From Planctomycetota bacterium (lineage in GTDB: Bacteria > Planctomycetota > UBA1135 > GCA-002686595): 64,000 bases of DNA. This document shows, piece by piece, positions 36,798 to 45,502 of the stretch. Position 1 is the first letter of the stretch. Each line of letters opens with the position of its first letter. Made by a program: the position numbers and the translations under genes. The stretch is taken from assembly GCA_020853575.1 (NCBI GenBank), contig JADYYP010000020.1, forward strand, positions 186,001 to 250,000, in the 5' to 3' direction. Below the pieces are notes generated by a model. That model had not been told where the DNA came from, searched no databases, and was given only the letters and a program-made list of their open reading frames with translations.

Positions 36798-36820
36798 CGG
36801 GCGTTTCCTGGAAGCGCCCG
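36798..36820 (-). other. hairpin between pseudokinase and subtilase B genes
   Basis: A 6-base-pair stem (CGGGCG / CGCCCG) with an 11-base loop lies 35 bases upstream of the subtilase B ATG and 89 bases past the pseudokinase stop. It is either the terminator of the kinase genes or a leader structure of the protease mRNA. Confidence 0.35.
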
Positions 36821-36908
36821 TGCAAGAGCAATCTCGGAGCGCGCGTGCCCGTTACTGGCCGGCTCGAAGAAACCGCGAGGCCGCGCGACCGAGCCCGGCG
36901 CCGGCGCG

Positions 36909-38060
36909 TCAACGCGCGCGGTGCAGCCAGCGCCGCCAGCCGCGCAACGCCGGTGCGAGACCGACGCCGCCGCCGCGCGCCAGCGCCAAGCGTTCGGCAA
37001 ACTCCCCCATCGTCCGGGGACGCCGGGAGCCGCGCGGATCGACCGCGCTCGCCACGAAGCTCTCGAGCGCGGCCTCGACGCAGGCGTTGCGCCGCGACAG
37101 TGGCTCATGGAGCGCTCCGCCGCGCCAGAGCCGCAGCCATGTGCGGCGCTCCTCTCTGGGCAAGCGCAGCGCGAGCATCTCATGGAGCACCATCCCCAGC
37201 GCGAAGACGTCGTCGAGGACGCTCGCGCCGTGCACGCGACCGGCTCGGCGCTCGGGCGACTTGTATGCCGGCGCGGCAAGCTGCGGCGCGCGTCCCTGGA
37301 GCTCTGCACAGCCCCACTGGGAGACGCGCACGCCGCCATCGGGCGCGAACTCGATCGAATAGGTCGAAAGCGCGCCGTGCGCGAGACCGCGCGCGTGGGC
37401 GAACGCGAGTGCCGCGGCGACCTTTCCGATGCTCTCGACGCACAGGTCGACCCATCCTCGTTCGAGCACTGGAACGCTCGTTCCCGGACCCGAAAGCGCC
37501 GCATGCAGGTCGGCCGCGGTGAGCGTTTCCGGGGAGCGATTGCCGATGCGCGCGAGCACCTCGGCCAGGGGCGTCTCGCCGGTGTCGGCCGCGACCGCGA
37601 AGGAGCACGCCGCGGACCGGCCGAACTCGAGCAGCGGCACGATCGCGGGGTGCTCCAGGGCTCGAGCTGCGCGACAATCGCGCTCGAAGCGCTCGAGCGC
37701 CGCGGCGTCGGCGAACGCTTCACGCCTGACGATCCGCAGCAGCGTCGCGCGCCCATCCGGCGAGCGCGAGCGGTACACCGATCCGGGCGGCGCGCGGTCG
37801 AGACACTCGAGCAGCGCATGGCCCTCGATCTCGAGCCCCACTCCGCCACCGGGGGAGCTCGGCTCGATCAGGCCCGAGTCGCGCAGGGCGTCGATGCGCT
37901 GGCGCAACGTCGCGGCCAGCGAAGGATGCGAGGCGCACAACTCGTCGACCACACCCTCGCCTTCGCGCTCGATGCGCTCGAGGCACTCGAAAACCAAGTC
38001 CTCGAGCTCGCGTTCCGCCGAGCCATCCGCCCGAGTTGTCGCGTGCGCGCCGTGGTCCAT
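36909..38060 (-). CDS. Ser/Thr pseudokinase, paralogue of the adjacent kinase
   Basis: A 383-residue protein with the same layout as residues 1-330 of the next gene: an N-terminal helical segment (VDELCASHPSLAATLRQRIDALRDSGLIEP, compare DDFARRHPES...RQRVAALEQAGLLEL) and then a kinase fold. The catalytic set is gone: the Gly-rich loop is degraded (LDRAPPGSVY), the ATP-binding Lys is Arg109, the HRD Asp is Ala230 (AHGALS) and the DFG Asp is Gln248 (SQWG). Structural landmarks persist: SPERR in place of APE and DDVFALGMVLHEML. It is intact (no stop, no frameshift), so it is probably an allosteric or scaffolding partner and not a pseudogene. Confidence 0.85.
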   Translation of the reverse strand: MDHGAHATTRADGSAERELEDLVFECLERIEREGEGVVDELCASHPSLAATLRQRIDALRDSGLIEPSSPGGGVGLEIEGHALLECLDRAPPGSVYRSRSPDGRATLLRIVRREAFADAAALERFERDCRAARALEHPAIVPLLEFGRSAACSFAVAADTGETPLAEVLARIGNRSPETLTAADLHAALSGPGTSVPVLERGWVDLCVESIGKVAAALAFAHARGLAHGALSTYSIEFAPDGGVRVSQWGCAELQGRAPQLAAPAYKSPERRAGRVHGASVLDDVFALGMVLHEMLALRLPREERRTWLRLWRGGALHEPLSRRNACVEAALESFVASAVDPRGSRRPRTMGEFAERLALARGGGVGLAPALRGWRRWLHRAR

Positions 38061-38186
38061 GCCGTGTCGAGTGGGGCGAGAGTGGCCTGCCCGAGGAGGA
38101 GAATCCTCGCGCTCGCGGACTCGTTACACGGAGTGCTCCGCATTCCCTGGCGCGCGCGAACCCTGGCCCGTTCGCGGGACACCTCG

Positions 38187-38200
38187 GGCGCGGCAGCGCC
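38187..38200 (-). terminator. small hairpin just after the kinase stop
   Basis: GGCGC, loop GGCA, GCGCC: five perfect pairs with a tetraloop 9 bases past the stop of the TPR kinase gene. Short and without a U-run; the kinase and pseudokinase could still be co-transcribed only if this is not a terminator, since the pseudokinase is downstream. Confidence 0.25.
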
Positions 38201-38209
38201 GCCGAGCGC

Positions 38210-41158
38210 TCAACGAGCGCCGCGCAGGCGCTCCACGAGCGCCGCGAAACGCGCCTCGCCGCGCACTGCGCGCAGGGATGGCTCGGTCGTCAGCCGCTCG
38301 ACGTCGCTGAAGCCGCTGGCGACCGCGCGCTCGAGCAAGGTGAGCGTCTCGTCGACCAGCGCGCGCGCGTCGTCGGTCGCTCCGAGCTCGGCCGCCTGCG
38401 CCGCGCAATCGCCGAGGATCTCCACGCCTTCGTAGAGCACGTCCGCGCGCTGCACATCGAGCGCCAGCGCACGCGCGATGGCGGCGCGAGCGCCCGCGAG
38501 ATCGCCGTTGGCGCGGCGCGCGTTGCCGCGCTGGAAGTAGGCACTGGCCAGAGACGCCTTGACACCCGCGTGCCCGCCGGTCTTCTCGAGTGTGCTCTCG
38601 AGCAACTCGACGCCCCGTTGCGAGTCGCGCTCGGCGTCCAAGGGCCGGCCGAGTTCGACCGCGATGCCACCGAGATTGGCCAGCGTCGCCCCCAGGTAGT
38701 ACGGGTACTCGATGCGCTCGGGATAGCGCGCCACCAGGGCTTCCAGCGCGCGACTGGCCTGCTCGAGCACGGGCGCGGCATCCGCGAAGCGACCGGAGTT
38801 CGCCAAGTGCACGGCGTAGTTCGAGGCCACCACCGACAGGCGCCGTTCGAGCTCCGGGTCGTCGGGGAAGTCGTGCGCCAGCGAGCGCGCGGTCTCGAAG
38901 CCCAGCGAGAGTGTGGCCTCGGTGCGCTCGCGGTCGGGGCTGCCCAGCAACTGCAGCCCGTAGTTGTTGGCGAGGTCGACCATCTCGACGCGCGTCTGGC
39001 GTTGATGCGGATCGAGCGCGAGCGCCTTCTCGAGCATCTCGAACGCCTCGCGGAAGGCCACCTCGGCCTCCTCGGGCCGCGTCAGGTTCCCCAGCGTCGA
39101 GGCGCGCGATTGCAGCGCGGATCCGAGCAAGTGGTACGCGCGCTGGGTGTTGGGAGACTCGGCGACGCACTCGCGCGCGTAAGCCACGGCGGTGTCGTAC
39201 TGCGCGAGCGCGGCCTGGTTGTCGCCCTGCGTGTAGTGCCCGTAGCCGATCGACAGCACGACCGGCGCGAGGTCGAGCGCGGCGCGCGCGCGGAACTCGG
39301 GCACTTCGTGGAGCTCCTCGAGCAATGTCCGCGCTTCGCCCCACGCCGCCAGCGCCTCTGAATTGCGCCCGCCCTGATTGAGCGAGTTGCCGTACATCGC
39401 CAGCACGCTCGCCAACGCGTGGCGGTGCTCGGGATTCCCGGGCTCGTCGCGCACGAGCTCGCGCAGGCTCGCGACCGCGCGGCCGTAGTAGTCGCGCGCG
39501 TCCTCGAACAGGCCCAAGTCGCTCTGCAAGTCGCCGATCGAGCGCTCCGTCCGCGCGCGCTCGCGTCGCACGTCCCCGGAATCGGGCGCGTCGTTCAGCA
39601 GCTCGCCGTACAGCGCGATCGCCTTGTCGAGCAGCTTGCGCCGCACGGACTCGGCGCGCGGGACCCCGTCGAGCTCGTCGCCGCCGACATCGGCCAACAT
39701 CTCGTCGACAGCGCGGCGCGCGCGCTCGGCCGAGCGTTGCGCGCGCTCGCGCGCGTGCGTTTCGCGCTCGAGAGCCGCAGCCAGCTCCTCCTGGCGCAGC
39801 CCGAGGTCCAGATTCGCGCGCTCCAGGCTGGCGCGCTGGGCGGCGATCTCGTCGTTCGCGGCGCGCAGGTCGGCGTTCAACCGCGCCTGTTCGAGCGCGG
39901 CCGTGCGCTGCACCGCGGCGTAGCCCAGTGGACCACCGACGACCACGAGCACGCCGAGGGCCAGCGCCGCGGCGCGCGCCGGATTGCGCTGCGCGAAGCG
40001 CCGCGCCTTGGTCAGAGCGCCCATCGGCCGCGCCGCGATCGGCCGCAGCGCCAGCACGTTCTCGAGGTCCGCGGCGAACGCTGCCGCGCTCGCGTAACGC
40101 CGCGCGGGGTCCAGATCGATCGCCGTGAGACACACCGTCTCGAGGTCGGGGCCCAAGGCCGGATTCAACTTGCGCGGAGCGTCGGGGCGCCCCTCGCGGA
40201 CCCGCTGGACGACGCGTTCGTAGACCTCCCCTGCGAACGGCAAACGCAGGGTGATGAGCTCGTAGAGCGTCACGCCGAGCGCGTACACGTCGCTGCGCGC
40301 GTCGCTCGCGCCCGGCCGTCCGTCGAGTTGCTCGGGCGCCATGTAGGCGACGGAACCGAGTTGCGCGCCGGTGGTCGTGATGCGCGCGGAACCAGAGCGC
40401 GCCGCGAGCCCGAAATCGACCAAGCGCGCGCGCCCGTCGCTCGACAGCATCACGTTCGAGGGCTTGACGTCGCGGTGCAGCACACCCCTGGAGTGAGCGT
40501 GCTCGAGCGCGAGCGCGACCTGTCGTGCGATCTCGACGCAGGCCGCGATCCAGTCGCGCGCGAACAGCTCCGAGCGCGCGGGCGAGGCGAAGCCCTGCAC
40601 CAAGTCGCGCCCGCTCAAGGACTGCGGCGAGCGCCCCGCGAGCGCGCGCAGGATGTCTCCGAGCGACACTCCGTCGACCAGCTCCATCGCGTAGTACGGC
40701 AGCCCGCGGTCCTCGCCGAAGGTGTAGACCGGCACGATGCCCGGGTGCGCGAGCGCCGCGACCACCTCGACCTCACGCCGAAAGCGCTCCCGCGCGCCGG
40801 GGTAGTAGAGCTGCTCGGGGCGGATCAGCTTGAGCGCCACGGAGCGTCCCACCGAGCCCTGCTCGGCGCGGAACACCAGTCCCATCCCTCCGCGCCCCAA
40901 GCGCTCGAGCAGCCGGAATTCACCGAGGCTTTCGGGGAGCTCGGGCTCGGCGGCGCCGAGCTCGAGCAGGCCCGCCTGCTCCAGCGCCGCCACCCGCTGG
41001 CGCGCCGCGGCCGTGCTCGATTCGGGGTGGCGCCGCGCAAAATCGTCCCAGCTCGACACCAGACCGCGCTCGCGCTCGTCCAGATACAAGACGACGATCT
41101 CGTCGAGCGCGTCGGCCTCGGCTCCGCTCGGAGGGCGCAATTCGGACATGACGGCCAA
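38210..41158 (-). CDS. membrane Ser/Thr protein kinase with TPR domain
   Basis: A 982-residue Hanks-type kinase. An N-terminal helical segment (15-70) precedes the kinase: Gly loop LGRGGMG (87-93), Lys110 in VALKLI, HRDVKPSN (Asp230), VDFG (Asp248), APEQ. One membrane helix lies near 385-405 (ALALGVLVVVGGPLGYAAV), then a coiled coil (ALEQARLNADLRAANDEIAAQRASLERA...) and about eight TPR-like helical pairs to the C-terminus. Proteins of this build are abundant in planctomycetes and acidobacteria. It is divergent from the ECF sigma gene with 87 bases between the starts. An in-frame ATG three codons later is an equally good start. The TPRs presumably recruit substrates or sense something outside. 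Confidence 0.92.
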   Translation of the reverse strand: MAVMSELRPPSGAEADALDEIVVLYLDERERGLVSSWDDFARRHPESSTAAARQRVAALEQAGLLELGAAEPELPESLGEFRLLERLGRGGMGLVFRAEQGSVGRSVALKLIRPEQLYYPGARERFRREVEVVAALAHPGIVPVYTFGEDRGLPYYAMELVDGVSLGDILRALAGRSPQSLSGRDLVQGFASPARSELFARDWIAACVEIARQVALALEHAHSRGVLHRDVKPSNVMLSSDGRARLVDFGLAARSGSARITTTGAQLGSVAYMAPEQLDGRPGASDARSDVYALGVTLYELITLRLPFAGEVYERVVQRVREGRPDAPRKLNPALGPDLETVCLTAIDLDPARRYASAAAFAADLENVLALRPIAARPMGALTKARRFAQRNPARAAALALGVLVVVGGPLGYAAVQRTAALEQARLNADLRAANDEIAAQRASLERANLDLGLRQEELAAALERETHARERAQRSAERARRAVDEMLADVGGDELDGVPRAESVRRKLLDKAIALYGELLNDAPDSGDVRRERARTERSIGDLQSDLGLFEDARDYYGRAVASLRELVRDEPGNPEHRHALASVLAMYGNSLNQGGRNSEALAAWGEARTLLEELHEVPEFRARAALDLAPVVLSIGYGHYTQGDNQAALAQYDTAVAYARECVAESPNTQRAYHLLGSALQSRASTLGNLTRPEEAEVAFREAFEMLEKALALDPHQRQTRVEMVDLANNYGLQLLGSPDRERTEATLSLGFETARSLAHDFPDDPELERRLSVVASNYAVHLANSGRFADAAPVLEQASRALEALVARYPERIEYPYYLGATLANLGGIAVELGRPLDAERDSQRGVELLESTLEKTGGHAGVKASLASAYFQRGNARRANGDLAGARAAIARALALDVQRADVLYEGVEILGDCAAQAAELGATDDARALVDETLTLLERAVASGFSDVERLTTEPSLRAVRGEARFAALVERLRGAR

Positions 41159-41245
41159 GTCTACGCCGACCGGCTCAACCGTGCCGCGGAAGCCGGAGCG
41201 CGTGTTCGACTGCGGCGGCGCGCTGCTACGCTAGCTCGCGGAGCG

Positions 41246-41866
41246 ATGGACGAAGACGTCGGCAAACTCGCGGAACTCGCCGCGCGCGGTGATCGCGCGG
41301 CGCTGAACAGGCTTCTCGAGCGCTACCTACCCGAGTTGCGCGCCTTCGTGCGGCTGCGCGCCGGCGCGGTGGTGCGCGCGCGCGAATCGAATTCGGACAT
41401 CGTCCAGTCGACCTGCCGCGAAGTCCTGCAGCACATGGAGCGCTTCCAGTTCCCCAGCGAAGCGGCCTTCAAGCAGTGGCTCTACACCACCGCTCTGCGC
41501 AAGATCATCAACCGCAAGGACTACTACCTGGCGCAGAAGCGCGACGCGCTGCGCGAGGTGCCGCTGGCGCCCTCGAGCACCTCGGACGACGAGCAGCGCC
41601 TGATGGATTGCTACCGCAGCTTTTCGTCGCCCAGCCGCCACGCGATGGTCAAGGAGGAGCTCGAACGCGTCGAACGCGCGTTCGAGCAGCTGCCCGAGGA
41701 ATACCGCGAGGTGATCACGCTGGCGCACGTCGTCGGCCTGTCGCGCGCCGAGATCGCCGAGCACATGGGCAAGTCCGAAGGCAACGTGCGCGTGCTGCTG
41801 CACCGCGCGCTGGCCAAGATGTCGGCGATCCTCAGTCCCCCAGCGCCGCCGCCCGTCGGCGGCTAG
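41246..41866 (+). CDS. ECF-family RNA polymerase sigma factor
   Basis: A 206-residue sigma-70-family protein. Region 2 spans about 10-95 (SDIVQSTCREVLQHMERFQF, FKQWLYTTALRKI); region 4 has the helix-turn-helix AFEQLPEEYREVITLAHVVGLSRAEIAEHMGKSEGNVRVLLHRAL. No region 3, hence ECF type. There is no anti-sigma gene next to it; instead a Ser/Thr kinase gene starts divergently 87 bases away, an arrangement reported for planctomycete ECF groups controlled by kinases. The start ATG at 41246 gives the first Asp-rich helix of region 2. Confidence 0.92.
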   Translation: MDEDVGKLAELAARGDRAALNRLLERYLPELRAFVRLRAGAVVRARESNSDIVQSTCREVLQHMERFQFPSEAAFKQWLYTTALRKIINRKDYYLAQKRDALREVPLAPSSTSDDEQRLMDCYRSFSSPSRHAMVKEELERVERAFEQLPEEYREVITLAHVVGLSRAEIAEHMGKSEGNVRVLLHRALAKMSAILSPPAPPPVGG

Positions 41867-41877
41867 CGCGAGCGACC

Positions 41878-43368
41878 ATGGAGCTCGAGTTCCACGGCGC
41901 GACCGACGGCACCACTGGGAGCTGTCACTTGCTGCGCGCGGCGGGCAAGACCGTGCTGCTGGAGTGCGGCATGTTCCAGGGGCGGCGCGACGAGTCGCGC
42001 CGGCGCAATGCCGAGTTCCGCTTCGATCCGCGCCAGATCGACGCCGTGGTCCTGAGCCACGCGCACATCGACCACTCCGGCAAGCTCCCGATGCTCGTGC
42101 GCCGCGGCTTCGACGGAGCGATCCACGCCACCGACGCGACCAGCGCGTTGTGCGAGCCGATGCTGCTCGACTCCGCCCACATCCAGCTCAAGGACGCCGA
42201 GTACCTGAACAAGCGGCGCATGCTCGAACGCGTGCGTGGCAAGCGCGTCGAACGCCGACGCTCGAAGCGTGAGCGCGCGCGAAGACACGAAGACGACGAC
42301 GCGCCGTCGCTGTACGTCTCCAACCCACCGCGCAGCGAGGTCCTGCCCCTGTACCTCGAGGAGGACGTGCGCGACACGCTCGAGCTGTTCGTCGACCATC
42401 GCTGGGGCGAGTGGTTCTCGATCGCGCCCGGGGTGCGCGTGCGCTTCCACGACGCCGGACACATCCTCGGAGCCTCATGGGTCGAGTGCGAGGTGCGCGA
42501 GCGCGGCAAGACCACGCGCCTGTGCTTCACCGGCGACTACGGACGTCCGCAGCCGATCTTGCGCGACCCGACGCCGCTCGCGCCGGCCGATGTCTTGATC
42601 AGCGAGAGCACCTACGGCGACCGCTGCCACCCGCCGGTCGACGACACCGAAGAGCAACTGGGCGCGGCGGTCGAGCGGCTCCACAAGCGCCGGCGCGGCA
42701 AGCTGCTGATCCCGGCCTTTGCCGTGGGGCGCACGCAGCACATCTTGTACGCCCTCGACAAGATCTTCGAGCGCAAGCGCATCGCGGACATCCCGGTCGT
42801 CGTCGACAGCCCGCTCGCCAAGCGCGCCACCGAGATCGTGCACCGCCACCCCGAGTGTTACGACGAGGAGGCCATTGAGCGCTTGGCGCGCTCCGAGCGC
42901 GGCGAGTCGGCGCTGCGCGTGCGATTCACCGAGTCGGTCGAGGACAGCAAGCTCCTGAACCGCGCGCCCGGTCCGATCGTCATCGTCTCGGCTTCCGGCA
43001 TGCTCGAGTCCGGGCGCATCCTCCACCATCTCGCCTGGGGCATCGGCAGCGCGGACACCGAGATCGCGATCGTCGGCTACCAAGCCCAGGGCACCCTCGG
43101 ACGGCGGCTGGTCGACGGCGAACCCGAGGTCAACATCCTCGGCTTCCGCCACGCGGTGCGCGCGCGCGTCACGGTCATGAACGGCTTCTCGGCCCACGCC
43201 GATCGCGACGGTCTGCTCGGCGCGCTGAGCCCGCTCGCAGCGCAGTGCAAGGCGTTGTTCTTGGTGCACGGCGAGGACGATCAGCGCCTGCCGCTGGCGC
43301 GCAGCCTGCGCGAGCGCGGCTTCGGACGCGTCGAGTGTCCGCGAAACTCCGCGCTGTGGAAGCTGTGA
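41878..43368 (+). CDS. metallo-beta-lactamase/beta-CASP ribonuclease
   Basis: A 496-residue beta-CASP nuclease of the bacterial CPSF-73-like/RNase J superfamily branch. MBL motif 2 HAHIDH is at 61-66, motif 3 near DAGHILGA, motif 4 in TGDYG. Beta-CASP motifs: SESTYGDR, PAFAVGRTQ, DSPLAKRAT, SASGMLESG and the C-terminal SAHAD. A basic insertion (about 120-140, rich in Arg/Lys) interrupts the MBL domain. It probably cleaves or trims RNA in the cytoplasm. It follows the sigma factor gene by 11 bases and overlaps the next gene by GTGA. Confidence 0.9.
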   Translation: MELEFHGATDGTTGSCHLLRAAGKTVLLECGMFQGRRDESRRRNAEFRFDPRQIDAVVLSHAHIDHSGKLPMLVRRGFDGAIHATDATSALCEPMLLDSAHIQLKDAEYLNKRRMLERVRGKRVERRRSKRERARRHEDDDAPSLYVSNPPRSEVLPLYLEEDVRDTLELFVDHRWGEWFSIAPGVRVRFHDAGHILGASWVECEVRERGKTTRLCFTGDYGRPQPILRDPTPLAPADVLISESTYGDRCHPPVDDTEEQLGAAVERLHKRRRGKLLIPAFAVGRTQHILYALDKIFERKRIADIPVVVDSPLAKRATEIVHRHPECYDEEAIERLARSERGESALRVRFTESVEDSKLLNRAPGPIVIVSASGMLESGRILHHLAWGIGSADTEIAIVGYQAQGTLGRRLVDGEPEVNILGFRHAVRARVTVMNGFSAHADRDGLLGALSPLAAQCKALFLVHGEDDQRLPLARSLRERGFGRVECPRNSALWKL

Positions 43369-43790
43369 GCGCGCGCGCTGCGGTGTGCGCGCACCCCACC
43401 GCGCTGGCGACCTGCCTACGCGCTGCGGCGGTCGCGCAACCGCGCGAGGCCTGCGGGCTGCTCCTCGGGCGCACGGCCGGCCGATGCGGCACGGTCACGC
43501 AAGCCGTCGAGCTCGCCAATCGCGCGGCAAGTGACGAGCGCTTCGAGTTGGATGCGCGCGAGCATCTGGCCACCGAGCTCGACGCCGCGCGGCGCGGGTT
43601 GAGCGTCCTCGGAACCTGGCACTCCCACGCCAACGGTCCGGCTACGCCGTCGGCGCTCGATGAACACGGCGCGTGCGCGTATCCGCTGGCCTGGATCGTC
43701 GGCCTCGAGCACGGCGAAGCACTCGTCCGCGCCTACGACACGCGCGAGCGGCCATGGCGCGAGCTCGCGCTGCGGATGGAGCCGGCATAG
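43365..43790 (+). CDS. JAMM/MPN-domain metalloprotease
   Basis: A 141-residue single-domain Mov34/MPN protein with an intact JAMM zinc site: Glu28 (EACGLLLG), His86 and His88 (TWHSH), Ser96 and Asp99, spaced exactly H-x-H-x7-S-x-x-D. Bacterial single-domain JAMMs usually cleave a ubiquitin-like sulfur carrier (as in cysteine or thiamine pathways), but no carrier or E1-like gene is present here. The GTG start overlaps the stop of the beta-CASP nuclease gene. Confidence 0.9.
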   Translation: MSARAAVCAHPTALATCLRAAAVAQPREACGLLLGRTAGRCGTVTQAVELANRAASDERFELDAREHLATELDAARRGLSVLGTWHSHANGPATPSALDEHGACAYPLAWIVGLEHGEALVRAYDTRERPWRELALRMEPA

Positions 43791-43810
43791 CTCGTGAGCG
43801 CGCGGCGCTC

Positions 43811-44098
43811 TCACGCGCCGAGCAGATGGAACGCGATCGCCACCAGCACGCACGCTCCGAGCGCGACCGCCACCGCCCACACCCACGGCTTGCGGCGCCG
43901 TGCCCGCTCCAACTCACGCGGGTCGAGCTCGCCGACGCGACGCAGGAACGCATCGGTCGCGAGCACGGCCTGTACGCGCTTCGCCAGCTCGGGCTCGCGC
44001 TCCAAGCGCCGCTCGAAGTCCCTGCGGCGCTCCGCGCTCAAGAGCCCGTCGACGTACGCCAGACACACGGCGCGCTCGTCGTCGTCGAGCGAGCTCAC
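43811..44098 (-). CDS. small membrane protein resembling an anti-sigma N-terminus
   Basis: A 95-residue protein. Residues 5-60 are charged helices (CLAYVDGLLSAERRRDFERRLEREPELA), the pattern seen at the start of many anti-sigma factors, but without the zinc-binding His-Cys set. One membrane helix is at about 73-93 (VWAVAVALGACVLVAIAFHLL). The GTG at 44098 overlaps the stop of the gene before it. It is the last gene of the chemotaxis-type operon; whether it binds a sigma factor is unknown. Confidence 0.65.
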   Translation of the reverse strand: MSSLDDDERAVCLAYVDGLLSAERRRDFERRLEREPELAKRVQAVLATDAFLRRVGELDPRELERARRRKPWVWAVAVALGACVLVAIAFHLLGA

Positions 44099-44406
44099 GG
44101 CGCCAGCTCCTCTTCGGAACGGCCCACGCGGACCAGTCGCGCGCGGAGCTCGACGACAGCGCGCCCGCGACGCGCCTCGAGCTCGTCGCAATCCAAGCGC
44201 ATTCCGAAGCGCGGCTCGAGCCACTCGCGCTGCTCGGCCAACGAGTTGGTGACGGCGAGTTCGCGCTGGATCGCGTCGCTCTCGAGGCGCCCACGCAGCA
44301 GCCCGGCGATCGCAGGCACACGCGCGCGGTCGAGCGCTCGCTCGGCGGCACCCGCGGCGCGGTCAGGGGCGCGCTTGCGCTGCTGCGGATCCAAGCGATG
44401 GCTCAC
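44095..44406 (-). CDS. hypothetical protein, chemotaxis operon
   Basis: A 103-residue charged protein that I do not recognise; predicted mostly helical (SDAIQRELAVTNSLAEQREWLEPRFGM). Its GTG start lies 43 bases after cheB and its stop overlaps the GTG of the next small gene. Support comes from the coupling and from typical third-position GC; no homology signal is visible. Confidence 0.5.
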   Translation of the reverse strand: MSHRLDPQQRKRAPDRAAGAAERALDRARVPAIAGLLRGRLESDAIQRELAVTNSLAEQREWLEPRFGMRLDCDELEARRGRAVVELRARLVRVGRSEEELAP

Positions 44407-44449
44407 GCTGCGCGCCGGGCCTTTCGCAGCGCTCGCCGCCCGCCGGAGC

Positions 44450-45502
44450 TCACGCCGCGAGCTTGAGCAGACGCCCACCGATCGACTCGAGCGCCAAGGA
44501 TTCCTCGACGGCGCCCAGGGCCACGGCCTCCTTGGGCATGCCGTACACCACGCACGTCTGCTCGTTTTGCGCCAGCGTGCGAGCACCCGCCTTGCGCAGC
44601 GCGAGCATGCCGCGCGCGCCGTCGTCGCCCATCCCGGTCAGGATCGCCGCCGCGGCGTTGGAGCCCGCGACACGCGCGATCGACTCGAACAGCACGTCGA
44701 CCGACGGGCGATGGCGGTTGACGCGCTCGCCGTCGAACACGCGCACGCTGTAGACCGCGCCACTGCGCACGAGTTGCATCTGCCGACCGCCGGGAGCGAT
44801 CAGCGCATGCCCGGTGAGCACGCGGTCGCCGTCGGCCGCCTCCTTGATGCGGATCTTGCACAGGCTGTCGAGCCGCTCGGCGAACGAGCGCGTGAACTTC
44901 TCGGGCATGTGCTGCACGATGACGATGCCCGGGGCATCGGCGGGCATCGTGCTCAGCACCTCGAGCACGGCCTCGGTGCCCCCGGTCGAGGCGCCGATGG
45001 CGATGATCTTCTGCGTGGTGCGCAGCATGGCCTCGCCCGCCGTAGGCAGCGCGGCCTTGACCACGGGAGCTCGCGCCGGCAGTGGAGCGCGCAGGCGCAC
45101 GCGGGCGCGCGCGGCCGCCTTGACGCGCTGGATCAGATCCTCGGCGAAGTTCTGGGCACCGTGCAGCGAATGCGCCTTGGGTTTGGTCACGAAGTCGACC
45201 GCGCCCAGCTCGAGCGCGCGCACCGTCGTCGCGCAGCCCTTCTCCGTCAGGGACGAGACCATCACGACCGGCATCGGATGCACGCGCATCAGCTTCTCCA
45301 GGAAGGTCAGCCCGTCCATGCGCGGCATCTCGACGTCGAGCGTCAGGGCATCAGGACGCAGAGCCTTGATTTGGTCGACCGCGGCGATCGGATCGGGTGC
45401 CGAGCCGACCACTTCGAGCCCCGGGTCCTTGGCGAGCATCTCGGTCAGGAGCTTGCGCATCACCGCCGAGTCGTCGATCACCAACACACGCGTTCGAGTC
45501 AT
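44450..45502 (-). CDS. cheB: chemotaxis response regulator protein-glutamate methylesterase CheB
   Basis: A 350-residue CheB. Receiver domain: IDDSAVMRK acidic pair, phospho-Asp in TLDVEMPRMDG, later TKPKA with the conserved Lys. A linker of Ala/Pro/Arg leads to the methylesterase domain with the Ser-His-Asp triad in GASTGGTEA, QHMPEKF and GMGDDGARG. It removes methyl groups from (or deamidates) receptor glutamates when phosphorylated by CheA. The ATG at 45502 overlaps the stop of the receiver-SpoIIE-HATPase gene (ATGA). Confidence 0.96.
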   Translation of the reverse strand: MTRTRVLVIDDSAVMRKLLTEMLAKDPGLEVVGSAPDPIAAVDQIKALRPDALTLDVEMPRMDGLTFLEKLMRVHPMPVVMVSSLTEKGCATTVRALELGAVDFVTKPKAHSLHGAQNFAEDLIQRVKAAARARVRLRAPLPARAPVVKAALPTAGEAMLRTTQKIIAIGASTGGTEAVLEVLSTMPADAPGIVIVQHMPEKFTRSFAERLDSLCKIRIKEAADGDRVLTGHALIAPGGRQMQLVRSGAVYSVRVFDGERVNRHRPSVDVLFESIARVAGSNAAAAILTGMGDDGARGMLALRKAGARTLAQNEQTCVVYGMPKEAVALGAVEESLALESIGGRLLKLAA

